Part shown: in pieces, positions 6,817 to 15,177 of the stretch
Position numbering within the stretch: position 1 is the first letter of the stretch
How the letters are laid out: each line of letters begins with the position of its first letter
Source: Acinetobacter sp. ANC 3781
GTDB lineage: Bacteria; Pseudomonadota; Gammaproteobacteria; Pseudomonadales; Moraxellaceae
NCBI RefSeq assembly: GCF_004331285.1
Contig: NZ_SJOH01000013.1
Span: 1 to 64,000 of the forward strand
Direction: 5' to 3'
Length of the DNA stretch: 64,000 bases
The notes under the pieces: generated by a model
Seen by the model: the letters and a program-made list of their open reading frames with translations, nothing else
Told to the model about the DNA's origin: nothing
Database searches by the model: none
Translations under genes and position numbers: made by a program

Positions 6817-8097
6817 TTAAAGATACTGATCAATCACCGCAATATGCTTTGCTAACGAACCGGTATTTTTCAGCATGATTCGTTGTGCCTGTCGATTCAG
6901 TTGTTCTGCAACTACATGATCATTTAACAGTTCAATTAAAAGTTTCGTCGCCTGCTCTGCATCATCCACAACTTTTACCCCATCCACTGCGACAAATTCA
7001 TCAACAATAGTCTGAAAGTTAAAGTAATTTTTACCCAAAACCGTCGGCACATTTAAAGCAATTGGCTCTAAAATGTTATGCCCACCGCCTGGCTCATTCA
7101 ACGAACCACCGACAAAGCAGACTTGGCTTAAGGCATACCACAACCACATCTCGCCCATACTATCGGCTAAATATACTTGGGTATCAGGCTGAATGGATTC
7201 ACCTAAACTGCGGCGTCGGGTTTTTAAATCCAAACCTTGTGCAATCTGAAATACCTCATCAAAGCGTTCCGGATGACGCGGTACCACAATCACCAAAATT
7301 TCTGGATGCTGTGTTAAATAAGGCTGTAAAGTAGCGAGTAATTTTTGCTCTTCTGGCGCATGCGTACTGGCAATGGTAATGATTTTACGTGCTGCTAAAT
7401 TCCATTCGTGTTTCAGTTGCCCTGCCTGTTGAATAGATGTTTCAGGTGCATGAATATCAAATTTAATACTTCCTAACACCTGCCCTTTATTCGCAGATAA
7501 ACCTAAATGGATAAAGCGCTCTAAAGTCGCTTGGTCTTGTGCCAGTAACTGGTCTAGACCATGCAGCATGCCTCGGCTCAGGCCTTGAACTTTGCTGTAG
7601 CCTTGCGCGGATTTTTCCGAAAGACGGGCATTAATCAACAAACATGGCACTTTAACTTGCTGGGCTTGGTCAATCAAATTTGGCCAGATTTCAGTTTCCA
7701 CCAAAGCCAATAATTTCGGCTGATATTTTTGATAAAACGCCTGCACCAAATGTTTCTGGTCCGCAGGCAAATACACTGCCTGAAACAAATGTTCATACGG
7801 GGCTTTTAAAAATAGTGATTTGGCACGCGCCTGTCCGGTCTTAGTGGTATTGGTCACTAAAACGGCATGACCTAATTTTAAATAATGTTCGATTAAGGGT
7901 TGCGCCGCATTGGTTTCCCCCACCGATACCACATGAAACCAGATGGCATGCAGATTTTTCGGCGTTTGAAAGGGACCAAAACGCTCAAGACACTCTTGTT
8001 GCAATTGCTCCGTATTCAACGCACGTTTTTTTATTCGCCACTTATATAATGGTTTAATGATTGATAATGCTGCGTTGTACCAAACAGGAGTAGCCAA
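6817..8097 (-). CDS. waaA: 3-deoxy-D-manno-octulosonic acid (Kdo) transferase
   Basis: A GT-B glycosyltransferase that adds Kdo from CMP-Kdo to lipid IVA on the cytoplasmic face of the inner membrane, the first step of LPS/LOS inner core synthesis. Motifs: HVVSVGETNAA (the GE acceptor-site region), NTTKTG, LVETEIWPN, INARLSEKS, ASTHAPEE, VPRHPERF, and the CMP-Kdo-binding VGGSLNEPGGGHNILEP. An ATG at 8151 is open, but TTG 8097 has GAGG 8 bp upstream and gives a 426-residue protein that begins close to the family start; the start is therefore uncertain by 18 codons. Confidence 0.9.
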   Translation of the reverse strand: MATPVWYNAALSIIKPLYKWRIKKRALNTEQLQQECLERFGPFQTPKNLHAIWFHVVSVGETNAAQPLIEHYLKLGHAVLVTNTTKTGQARAKSLFLKAPYEHLFQAVYLPADQKHLVQAFYQKYQPKLLALVETEIWPNLIDQAQQVKVPCLLINARLSEKSAQGYSKVQGLSRGMLHGLDQLLAQDQATLERFIHLGLSANKGQVLGSIKFDIHAPETSIQQAGQLKHEWNLAARKIITIASTHAPEEQKLLATLQPYLTQHPEILVIVVPRHPERFDEVFQIAQGLDLKTRRRSLGESIQPDTQVYLADSMGEMWLWYALSQVCFVGGSLNEPGGGHNILEPIALNVPTVLGKNYFNFQTIVDEFVAVDGVKVVDDAEQATKLLIELLNDHVVAEQLNRQAQRIMLKNTGSLAKHIAVIDQYL

Positions 8098-8206
8098 ACA
8101 AGTTGCCTCAAATTGTGTTGAATCGGCAAAATATAACAGAGCAGCCTCCACATGTTAATGGATTCTGCTCTGTGAGATGATTTATTCTGCTTTGTGAGGT
8201 ATCAGC

Positions 8207-9283
8207 TTAGCTTTCGGCCAACTGTTTATTTAAGAAAGGATAGTCGATATAACCTGCTGCGACATCGGTTCCAATCATATTTTCAAACTTCAATTCATTT
8301 AGCGGTTCATCTTCCACCAAACGCTCAAAAAGGTCAGGATTGGCAATATAATCTTTACCAAAAGACACCGCTTCTGCTTTGCCCGATGCCAATAATTCAA
8401 GTGCATCTTCACGGCTTAAACGCATATTGGCAATATACGGCACACCATTTGAACGCGCTTTCATTTCTAGGCTGATGCTGTCATCGGCTAGATATTCACG
8501 GGTAAAGAAGAAGGCAATTTTACGTTTGCCCAGTTCTTCCATTACATAACCAAACGTTTCTTTCGCATTGGCATCGCCCATATCATGCTCATCGCCACGC
8601 GGCGCCAAATGCACACCAACACGACCGGCACCCCAGACTTCAATCAGCGCATCCACCACTTCAAGCAAGAAACGCACACGGTTTTCAACCGAACCACCAT
8701 AAAGATCGCTACGTTTATTGGTTGAAGTTTGCAAGAATTGGTCAATCAAATAACCATTCGCCGCATGCAATTCCACTCCGTCAAAACCTGCAGCTTTGGC
8801 ACGAATGGCAGACTGTTTATATTGCTCGGTAATGGCTCGAATTTCAGAGATTTCCAGTGGACGCGGCACTACATATTCACGTTTTGGACGCAGCAGGCTC
8901 ACATGACCAGCCTGTTGTACGGCACTGGCTGAAACCGGCGTTTCACCCTTTAATAAATCAGGATGCGATACCCGACCCACATGCCACAATTGCGCCACAA
9001 TCAAACTGTCTTTGGCATGAACTGCATCTGTAACAAGTTTCCAGCCTTCTACTTGAGCGTCGGTAAATAAACCTGGCGTTTTTTCATAACCATTGGCTTC
9101 TTCTGAAATCACCGTTGCTTCCGAGATGATTAAACCTGCACTTGCACGTTGCGCATAGTATTCAGCCATCATTGGCGTTGGTACACGGTCAGCGGTGGCA
9201 CGGCTACGCGTTAATGGTGCCATCACCACACGGTTTTTAAGTTTAAGTTCACCAAATTGAATCGGTGTTGAAAAATCTGTCAT
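8207..9283 (-). CDS. Old Yellow Enzyme family flavoprotein (NemA-type alkene reductase)
   Basis: A cytoplasmic FMN-dependent, NAD(P)H-using reductase of activated alkenes, quinones, maleimides or nitro compounds. 358 residues form one TIM barrel. Visible: FMN-binding MAPLTRSRA near residue 22, AQLWHVGRVSH, the substrate-binding pair His/Asn in VELHAANGYLIDQFL, SVENRVRF, and the phosphate-binding AVSFGKDYIANPDL. It follows an ArsR-family regulator by 39 bp on the same strand, so the two probably form one operon derepressed by electrophiles or another ligand. The exact substrate cannot be told. Confidence 0.88.
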   Translation of the reverse strand: MTDFSTPIQFGELKLKNRVVMAPLTRSRATADRVPTPMMAEYYAQRASAGLIISEATVISEEANGYEKTPGLFTDAQVEGWKLVTDAVHAKDSLIVAQLWHVGRVSHPDLLKGETPVSASAVQQAGHVSLLRPKREYVVPRPLEISEIRAITEQYKQSAIRAKAAGFDGVELHAANGYLIDQFLQTSTNKRSDLYGGSVENRVRFLLEVVDALIEVWGAGRVGVHLAPRGDEHDMGDANAKETFGYVMEELGKRKIAFFFTREYLADDSISLEMKARSNGVPYIANMRLSREDALELLASGKAEAVSFGKDYIANPDLFERLVEDEPLNELKFENMIGTDVAAGYIDYPFLNKQLAES

Positions 9284-9322
9284 CCAGCAATCCTCTTACA
9301 GCTTGCCCGGACTGATTAAAGT

Positions 9323-9625
9323 CTAAAGCGCATGCTGTAAATATTGTAAAAACTCTTCGATCAGTGCTTCATTACGTGAGAAATAAGACCATTGTCCATA
9401 TTTAGTGACATGAATCAGTCCTGCCTGTTGCAGCACCGACAAATGATTGGACATAGTCGATTGGGAGATATCGGCAATTTTTTCCATCTGACCTGCGCAC
9501 ACGCCACGACTAAAATCATTTCCACATTCTTCACTAGAAATGTAACGATCAGGTTCTTTTAAACATTGCAGAATCTGACGTCTAATCGGGTTGGCTAAGG
9601 CTTTATAAATTGCTTCTGTGTCCAT
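9323..9625 (-). CDS. ArsR-family transcriptional regulator
   Basis: A 100-residue winged-helix repressor. The ALANPIRRQILQCL start and the recognition helix region ISQSTMSNHLSVLQQAGLI are typical of the ArsR/SmtB fold. Cysteines at about residues 20, 34 and 43 (QCLKE, SEECGND, GVCAGQ) could sense metals or electrophiles; there is no classical ELCVCDL metal motif. The gene is first in an operon with the Old Yellow Enzyme. Two palindromes just upstream (9671-9712) are the likely autoregulatory operators. Confidence 0.85.
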   Translation of the reverse strand: MDTEAIYKALANPIRRQILQCLKEPDRYISSEECGNDFSRGVCAGQMEKIADISQSTMSNHLSVLQQAGLIHVTKYGQWSYFSRNEALIEEFLQYLQHAL

Positions 9626-9670
9626 CTCATTTCACTCATGTTCATGATCAGCACCTTACCTAGAATCATT

Positions 9671-9712
9671 ATATCGAATTTATACGATATTAATATCGAA
9701 ATTTATCGATAT
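9671..9712 (-). promoter_or_regulatory. Tandem ATATCG palindromes, probable ArsR-type operator
   Basis: Two 20-bp imperfect palindromes with arms ATATCG...CGATAT, at 9671-9690 and 9693-9712, centred 22 bp apart (about two helical turns). They lie 46-87 bp upstream of the ArsR gene start and overlap where its promoter should be. Spacing and symmetry suggest two dimers bound on one DNA face. Confidence 0.55.
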
Positions 9713-9814
9713 TATATATTCATTTTGTAAATTGCTGCAATCTTGTACAAATTCACTCTATTCTAACATTGTCTGACCAATACATTGGATGAACTCATAT
9801 CACCCAGTTTTAAA

Positions 9815-9851
9815 GCTAAAAAAACAGAGGATCGGCCTCTGTTTTTTTAGC
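9815..9851 (-). terminator. Rho-independent terminator of prfB
   Basis: A perfect 16-bp inverted repeat GCTAAAAAAACAGAGG / CCTCTGTTTTTTTAGC with loop ATCGG, immediately after the prfB stop; works in the minus direction with its T-tract. Confidence 0.85.
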
Positions 9852-9858
9852 AATAAAC

Positions 9859-10954
9859 TTATAAACCCTGTTTTAAACTGGCTTCAATAAATTTATCCAG
9901 ATCACCATCCAGCACTGCACCGGTGTTTGAGCTTTCCACACTGGTACGCAAGTCTTTAATACGCGAGTCATCCAGTACGTATGAACGAATCTGACTACCC
10001 CAACCAATATCGGACTTGGTATCTTCCAGTGCTTGCGCAGCATCGGTACGTTTTTTCATCTCTAATTCATAGAGTTTTGCACGTAACTGTTTCCAGGCAT
10101 GGTCACGGTTGGCATGTTGTGAACGCTGGTTCTGACATGCCACTACAATTCCTGTTGGTGCATGGGTTAAACGTACCGCAGAATCGGTTTTGTTAATATG
10201 CTGACCACCGGCACCCGATGCACGATAAGTATCGGTACGCACGTCCGCAGGGTTAATATCAATTTCGATATCGTCATCAATTTCAGGTGAAACAAACACA
10301 GCCGAGAATGAAGTATGACGACGGTTACCCGAGTCAAATGGCGATTTACGCACTAAACGGTGTACACCAGATTCGGTACGTAACCAGCCATAGGCATACT
10401 CGCCTTCTACACGAATGGTCGCCGATTTAATCCCGGCAACATCACCGTCAGATTCTTCCATCAATTCTGCTTTAAAGCCGTGACGTTCAATCCAGCGCAT
10501 ATACATACGAAGCAACATGGATGCCCAGTCTTGTGCTTCCGTCCCCCCCGAACCGGCCTGAATTTCCACATAACATGGGTTCGGGTCCATCGGGTTACTG
10601 AACATACGGCGGAATTCAAGTTTTGCCAGTTCGGCTTCAGAATTGTCTAATTCCGCTTGCACATCTTCAAGCAAACTTTCATCATCTGCTTCAACTGCTA
10701 ACTCCAGCAATGCTTGTGCGTCTTCCAGCTGAGTTGATAAACCCTCAAGCACATTTAATACGTTTTCAAGCTCGCCTTTTTCTTTGGCCATCGCTTGCGC
10801 ACGACTTTGGTCATTCCAGATGGTTGGATCTTCTAATTCACGAAGTACCTCTTCTAAACGTTCTTTTTTCAGATCGTAGTCAAAGATACCCCCGTAATGT
10901 TAGACCACGGTCGTTTAAGTCTTTTAATTGGTTTAGATAAGGATTAATTTCCAC
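9859..10954 (-). CDS. prfB: Peptide chain release factor 2 (programmed +1 frameshift)
   Basis: RF2 recognises UGA and UAA and releases the finished peptide on the ribosome. The gene is in two frames. It starts at GTG 10954 ([17 protein letters not shown]...), reaches in-frame TGA at codon 25 (10882-10880), and continues in the +1 frame from GAC 10881 to 9859, giving about 364 residues, the usual RF2 length. The main frame carries the UGA/UAA-selecting SPF (RKSPFDSG) and the catalytic GGQ (GAGGQHIN). The start is GTG because no closer ATG gives the conserved ExNP N-terminus. RF2 level controls its own frameshifting. Confidence 0.95.
10879..10894 (-). promoter_or_regulatory. prfB programmed +1 frameshift site
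   Basis: The minus-strand sequence CGG GGG TAT CTT TGA C is the canonical RF2 slippery site: CTT then UGA followed by C, with an internal Shine-Dalgarno-like GGGG a few bases upstream. E. coli has AGG GGG; here the first codon is CGG, which shortens the SD complement by one base. Confidence 0.92.
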
Positions 10955-11133
10955 GTGAATTACTCTCAATCAGAATACTTGGCTTAAATAGCCATCAATT
11001 ATAACACAGAGCATGGATGCAGTTTTACAGAGCCTTGGTGCAATAGCAGTTGATCTGAATGTCTTTTTTATGAACCAGATGCATGTTTTTAAGCATTCTT
11101 ACAATTTTTTAACCACAATCACTTTGGAGGTTA

Positions 11134-11594
11134 ATGAAACGCACAGGTCTAGCACTCAGCCTTGCAGCAATTGCTTGTTCAAGTTTTGCTTAGAACACTC
11201 AATTAGAGGGTAGTTGTATCTATACTGATCATGATAACGACTATACATGCAGACAATGAATTTGAGGTAAAAAGCACTTTTTAATTCAATCCTGTTTCTA
11301 CTAAAAATGCACCGCTTAATAAATTTGCATTTTTAACTCATCACAGCAATGCTTATCTTGGCTAGCCCCATCACTACTCAGAAAGAAAAACTATTTTAGC
11401 TATAAAATCTGAAGCCGACGCATATACAATTTATGATGGAATCAAATATTTATTTCGACCAGGCCTTTAGCATAAGTACAGCTTATAATATGCAAGACTA
11501 CGATGAAAAGTATATTGATTTCTGCTTTATTCGTTCTAAATATTTTATTCTAACTTCGCGTAGGTGGTTAAGTTGGTTGGGTCATGATATTTAA
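11134..11594 (+). pseudogene. Decayed gene for a small secreted protein
   Basis: ATG 11134 follows GGAGG and opens a clear signal peptide, MKRTGLALSLAAIACSSFA, then hits TAG where QNTQLEGSCIY would continue. After a frameshift the reading resumes as DNEFEVKSTF, a stop, then FNPVSTKNAPLNKFAFLTHH, a stop, and KTILAIKSEADAYTIYDGIKYLF. Another shift gives a final segment ending SRRWLSWLGHDI and TAA at 11594. Together they describe a lost exported protein of about 150 residues with at least two frameshifts and several stops. I do not recognise the family. Confidence 0.45.
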
Positions 11595-11627
11595 TTATTT
11601 AATATCGATATTTAATTATTTAATATC
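11586..11627. repeat. 21-bp tandem duplication of an AT-rich near-palindrome
   Basis: Two exact back-to-back copies of a 21-mer that starts GATATTTAATTA and ends TTAATATC, at 11586-11606 and 11607-11627; each copy is close to self-complementary. It begins within the last codons of the decayed gene, so it may be replication slippage or a binding site pair. Confidence 0.6.
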
Positions 11628-11886
11628 AATGTGACATATTATTTTTAATTAAGCAGTAAGTAATTAAATGGATAGTTAAAGACCTCCTCAATTGAGGTTA
11701 TTTTTAATATTAACTCACTATTCTGTTACGAAATACTTAAAATTTTATTAAAAATTCACATAAATCCATGAACTCTACACAATTTTAATAAAACAAAACA
11801 TTTTAATAAATCTATATTTTTCAAATATTTAAAATTCAAAAATTACATAAAATTACGTTAGCAACATTTGAGTAACCTTGCGAGGA
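11628..11886. other. Non-coding stretch before the porin gene
   Basis: No open reading frame with coding character. It holds a CCTCAATTGAGG palindrome with a following TTATTTTTA (about 11692-11712), which may be a weak terminator, and then very AT-rich DNA leading into the porin promoter. Confidence 0.5.
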
Positions 11887-11914
11887 TTGACCTGAATTCA
11901 TTTTGCTCTAGACT
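11887..11914 (+). promoter_or_regulatory. Predicted sigma-70 promoter of the porin gene
   Basis: TTGACC (11887-11892) and TAGACT (11909-11914) are separated by 16 bp and point toward the porin start at 11971, leaving a leader of about 50 bases with the strong RBS GAGGGG. Confidence 0.45.
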
Positions 11915-11970
11915 AAAAGTTGTAACAAAAAATGTATTAATTTTGACCATAAATTTGAGGGGTAGTATCC

Positions 11971-12759
11971 ATGAAAAAATTAGCCATTGCTTCAGCACTT
12001 CTTTCTGCTCTAGCAGTAACAGGTACAGCAAATGCATACCAAGCCGAAGTTGGTGCAGCAGCCGCTTACGTTGACCCAGATAATGGTGGTTCAGGTAATG
12101 CTTTTGGTGTAGATGGTACTTATTACTTCAACCCCGTTCAAACTCGTAATGCCCCACTTGCAGAAGCAGCTTTCCTTGACCGTGCAAGTAACGTAAAGGC
12201 CCAAGCAACATTTGCTGATCGTGGTGATTTAGATAGCAACACTTATGGTATCGGTGCAGAGGTCTTTGTACCAAATTCTGACTTTTATTTAAGCGGTAAC
12301 ATCAGTCAAAATGAAACAGAACTTTTCAATGGACTGGGTCAAAAATATGACTTTGATACCACTTACTATGCCGCTGAAGTTGGTTACCTTCCAGCTCCAG
12401 GATTGTTAATTGCCGCTGGTCTTAAAGGTTATGACAACGACAATGATGATGGTGTAGATCCAACATTACGTGCTAAATATGTAACTACTTTAAGTAATGG
12501 TAAAGATATCAATTTAGAAGCTGGTGCTGCATTTGGTGATCTAGATGAGTACAATCTTGCTGCCGACTACTTCATTGATAAAACACTAAGCGTTGGTGCT
12601 GACTATCATAACAATGACTTAACTGATCAAAGTGAATTTGGTGTCAATGCCCGTAAATTCATTAACCAACAAGTAAGCCTTGAAGGTCGTGTTGGTTTTG
12701 GTGAAGTTGGTAATAATGACTACAACTCATTTGGTGTAGCTGCGAAATACCGCTTCTAA
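11971..12759 (+). CDS. Omp33-36-type putative outer-membrane porin
   Basis: An outer-membrane beta-barrel of 262 residues with a signal peptide MKKLAIASALLSALAVTGTA cleaved after ANA. The mature N-terminus (YQAEVGAAAAYVD...), the block NAPLAEAAFLDRASNV and the terminal KYRF match the Acinetobacter Omp33-36 family by recall, in which related proteins form water or solute channels. Alternating strands rich in Y, D and N and a C-terminal F support the barrel. It is shorter than Omp33-36 itself, so it is a paralogue or relative. GAGGGG precedes the ATG. Confidence 0.8.
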   Translation: MKKLAIASALLSALAVTGTANAYQAEVGAAAAYVDPDNGGSGNAFGVDGTYYFNPVQTRNAPLAEAAFLDRASNVKAQATFADRGDLDSNTYGIGAEVFVPNSDFYLSGNISQNETELFNGLGQKYDFDTTYYAAEVGYLPAPGLLIAAGLKGYDNDNDDGVDPTLRAKYVTTLSNGKDINLEAGAAFGDLDEYNLAADYFIDKTLSVGADYHNNDLTDQSEFGVNARKFINQQVSLEGRVGFGEVGNNDYNSFGVAAKYRF

Positions 12760-12780
12760 TCAGACCGAATTAATCAAATC

Positions 12781-12810
12781 AAAAAAACCGCTCCAATGAG
12801 CGGTTTTTTA
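12781..12810. terminator. Bidirectional terminator between porin gene and recJ
   Basis: AAAAAACCGCTC / GAGCGGTTTTTT stem with CAAT loop. It lies just after the porin stop and overlaps the recJ stop codon, with T-tracts on both strands. Confidence 0.85.
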
Positions 12811-14511
12811 TTGTTCTAAATGTATGACACGCAGTTGTAAACTCACATTGCCATTGAATTCATTTTTATCGAGTTCATACACCAGTCGAACACTATCTTG
12901 CATGGCATCAAATTCGAATTTTTCACTGGCATTAAAGGCAATGGCTTCTACAATTTGACCGTTCTCTAAAGCCAAACGCAGTTTTAAATGGGTTTCTTTC
13001 AACCAGCGATAATCTAAAACCTTGAATACCCCTTCAAAAATCGGTGATGGAAATTTTTGTCCCCATGGGGTTAAATTTTGCAGCAGATCGACTGTATCAA
13101 TTTGAAAAGTTGTTGTGGGTAATTCACCATCCGTCCATAAAGTGGTATAAAACAGCGATTCATCCATAGTCGAGATCAGTTGCTCAAAAACCTGTTTGAA
13201 TTCTTCAAAATGCTTTTTCTGAATGGTTAAACCCGCTGCTGCGGCATGTCCGCCAAAGTGACTGACCAAATGCGGATGTTGTTCTGCAATGAGTTCAATC
13301 GCATCTCGAATATGCACGCCTTCTATTGAGCGTGCAGAACCTTTGATATGAATGCCATCATCATCAGCTGCAAAAACGATACTCGGACGATGAAACTGTT
13401 CTTTCAGACGACCCGCCACAATACCAATTACACCCTGATGCCAATGCGGTTCAAACAGAATTAAAGCCGCAGGTAAATCTGCCTGATCTAATTGCAAGGT
13501 TACTAATTCAGATAAAGCCTCTTGCTTCATCTGCGCTTCAACCTGACGACGTTCAACATTTAACTGATTCAACTGCTGTGCCAATGGATAAGCAGTTTGC
13601 ATATCGATTGCAATGAGACATTCAATACCAATGTCCATGGTTTCCATGCGCCCAGCTGCATTAATTCGAGGACCAAGCACAAAACCTAAATCTAGGGCTT
13701 TGAGTTCGGACGGTTCTCGTCCTGCAATATCCAGTAAAGCACTTATCCCTGCGCGACATTGGTTTTGCTGAATCCGTTTAACTCCGGCATCCACCAAGAT
13801 CCGGTTGTTATAATCCAGACTTGCCACATCCGCATATGTCCCGAGCGCCACCAGATCTAAATACTGTGCCACCTTGGAATTAGATTTCCCTAATTTACTT
13901 CGGTGGCTCGACAGGTTAGCAAGCAAGTAAAATGCAACTCCTACCCCCGCCAAGGCCTTGCTTGGAAATTCGCAACCCAATTGATTCGGATTAACAACAG
14001 CTTCGGCTTTAGGCGTTTCCTTGGTGGTCAGATGATGATCGGTAATAATCACCTGCATGCCATGTGCTTGGGCTTGCTCTACACCCGCATGACTGGAAAT
14101 ACCGTTATCGACTGTTATCAGCAGATCTGGCTGATAACGGGTAAATGCCAAATCTGCAATTTTGGGTGTTAAACCATAGCCATATTTAAAACGATCAGGA
14201 ACCAAATATTCAACAGTAGCACCCATGTCTCGTAACGCTAATACCATTAATGCGGTACTGGTTGCACCATCCGCATCATAATCGCCAACAATGACAATTT
14301 TCTTCTCATCGTCTATAGCTTGATCCATAATTTGAATGGCTTGTTCTAAACCTTTCATATTGGGAGCAAGTAAATGTTTCAGTTTAAGTTGGAGTTCTTG
14401 TTCGGATTGCATACCACGGCGCGCTAAAATTTGCGCAATAAAGGGTGACACGCCCTGAATATTTTCAGGGCGTGTAATAAAAGGTCGTTGCTGAATCAGT
14501 GTTTTTGGCAT
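12808..14511 (-). CDS. recJ: Single-stranded-DNA-specific exonuclease RecJ
   Basis: A 5'-3' ssDNA exonuclease in RecF-pathway recombination, mismatch and base-excision repair. 567 residues, the normal size. DHH-family metal ligands are visible: GDYDADGATSTA (motif I), TVDNGISS (II), ITDHHL (III) and LGTYADVASL (IV). The DHHA1 part shows GVIGIVAGRLKE and SHFGGHAAAAGLTI, followed by the OB-fold C-terminal region. Its ATG directly abuts the pdxH stop (TAA ATG), which implies translational coupling. Confidence 0.95.
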   Translation of the reverse strand: MPKTLIQQRPFITRPENIQGVSPFIAQILARRGMQSEQELQLKLKHLLAPNMKGLEQAIQIMDQAIDDEKKIVIVGDYDADGATSTALMVLALRDMGATVEYLVPDRFKYGYGLTPKIADLAFTRYQPDLLITVDNGISSHAGVEQAQAHGMQVIITDHHLTTKETPKAEAVVNPNQLGCEFPSKALAGVGVAFYLLANLSSHRSKLGKSNSKVAQYLDLVALGTYADVASLDYNNRILVDAGVKRIQQNQCRAGISALLDIAGREPSELKALDLGFVLGPRINAAGRMETMDIGIECLIAIDMQTAYPLAQQLNQLNVERRQVEAQMKQEALSELVTLQLDQADLPAALILFEPHWHQGVIGIVAGRLKEQFHRPSIVFAADDDGIHIKGSARSIEGVHIRDAIELIAEQHPHLVSHFGGHAAAAGLTIQKKHFEEFKQVFEQLISTMDESLFYTTLWTDGELPTTTFQIDTVDLLQNLTPWGQKFPSPIFEGVFKVLDYRWLKETHLKLRLALENGQIVEAIAFNASEKFEFDAMQDSVRLVYELDKNEFNGNVSLQLRVIHLEQ

Positions 14512-15168
14512 TTAAGGCATGAGTCGTTGTAATTTCCATGTACCGTCGATTCTTTCATAACTTAAACGGTCATGTAAACGGTTTGGACGACCTTGCCAAA
14601 ATTCGTAATAGTCGGGTACTAAACGGTAGCCACCCCAAAATTCGGGTTTGGCCAATTCTGTTTTGTCGCTTACCCGATCTTGCAAGGCCTGGAAACGCGT
14701 TTGCAATTCTTCACGACTGGCAATGACTCCACTTTGTGGCGTACTGATATGCGCTGCAATCTGGCTATCACGTGGACGTTTATGATAATAGTCGGTCGAC
14801 TCTGCTAAAGAGATCTTTTCAACTTTACCACTCACGCGAATTTGGCGTTCCAATTCAGGCCAATAAAACAGCAGTTCCGCATAGGGATTTGCAATTAAGT
14901 CTAAACCTTTTTGACTGTCATAATTACTATAAAAGTCATAACCCGCATGCGTTGCGCCACGTAATAATACGGTACGTACATGCGGACGACCTTGCGCATT
15001 TGCCGTGGCCAAATACATGGCATAGGGTTCATGCAATTTGGCATCTAAAGATGCGTTAAACCACGCTAGAAACTGCAAATGTGGATTTTCGTCCACATGT
15101 GCTTCATGTAATTCACCTTTTTGGTAACTTAAGCGAAGTTCGCTCAAATCTTTAATCACATCATTCAT
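14512..15168 (-). CDS. pdxH: Pyridoxamine/pyridoxine 5'-phosphate oxidase
   Basis: An FMN-dependent oxidase making pyridoxal 5'-phosphate from PNP or PMP, the last step of PLP synthesis and salvage. 218 residues, normal length. The FMN-binding split barrel shows RPHVRTVLLRG, YDFYSNYDSQKG and LLFYWPELERQIRVSGKVEK; the C-terminal dimerisation motif includes PEFWGGYRLVPDYYEFWQGRPNRLHDR. It sits between glmM (9 bp gap) and recJ (no gap), so the three are likely co-transcribed. Confidence 0.96.
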   Translation of the reverse strand: MNDVIKDLSELRLSYQKGELHEAHVDENPHLQFLAWFNASLDAKLHEPYAMYLATANAQGRPHVRTVLLRGATHAGYDFYSNYDSQKGLDLIANPYAELLFYWPELERQIRVSGKVEKISLAESTDYYHKRPRDSQIAAHISTPQSGVIASREELQTRFQALQDRVSDKTELAKPEFWGGYRLVPDYYEFWQGRPNRLHDRLSYERIDGTWKLQRLMP

Positions 15169-15177
15169 ATGGTTTCC

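Noticed and set aside
9859..10791. prfB starting at the internal ATG 10791
   Set aside because: It would lack the conserved N-terminal domain; the upstream frame with the TGA frameshift site and ExNP start is clearly part of the gene.
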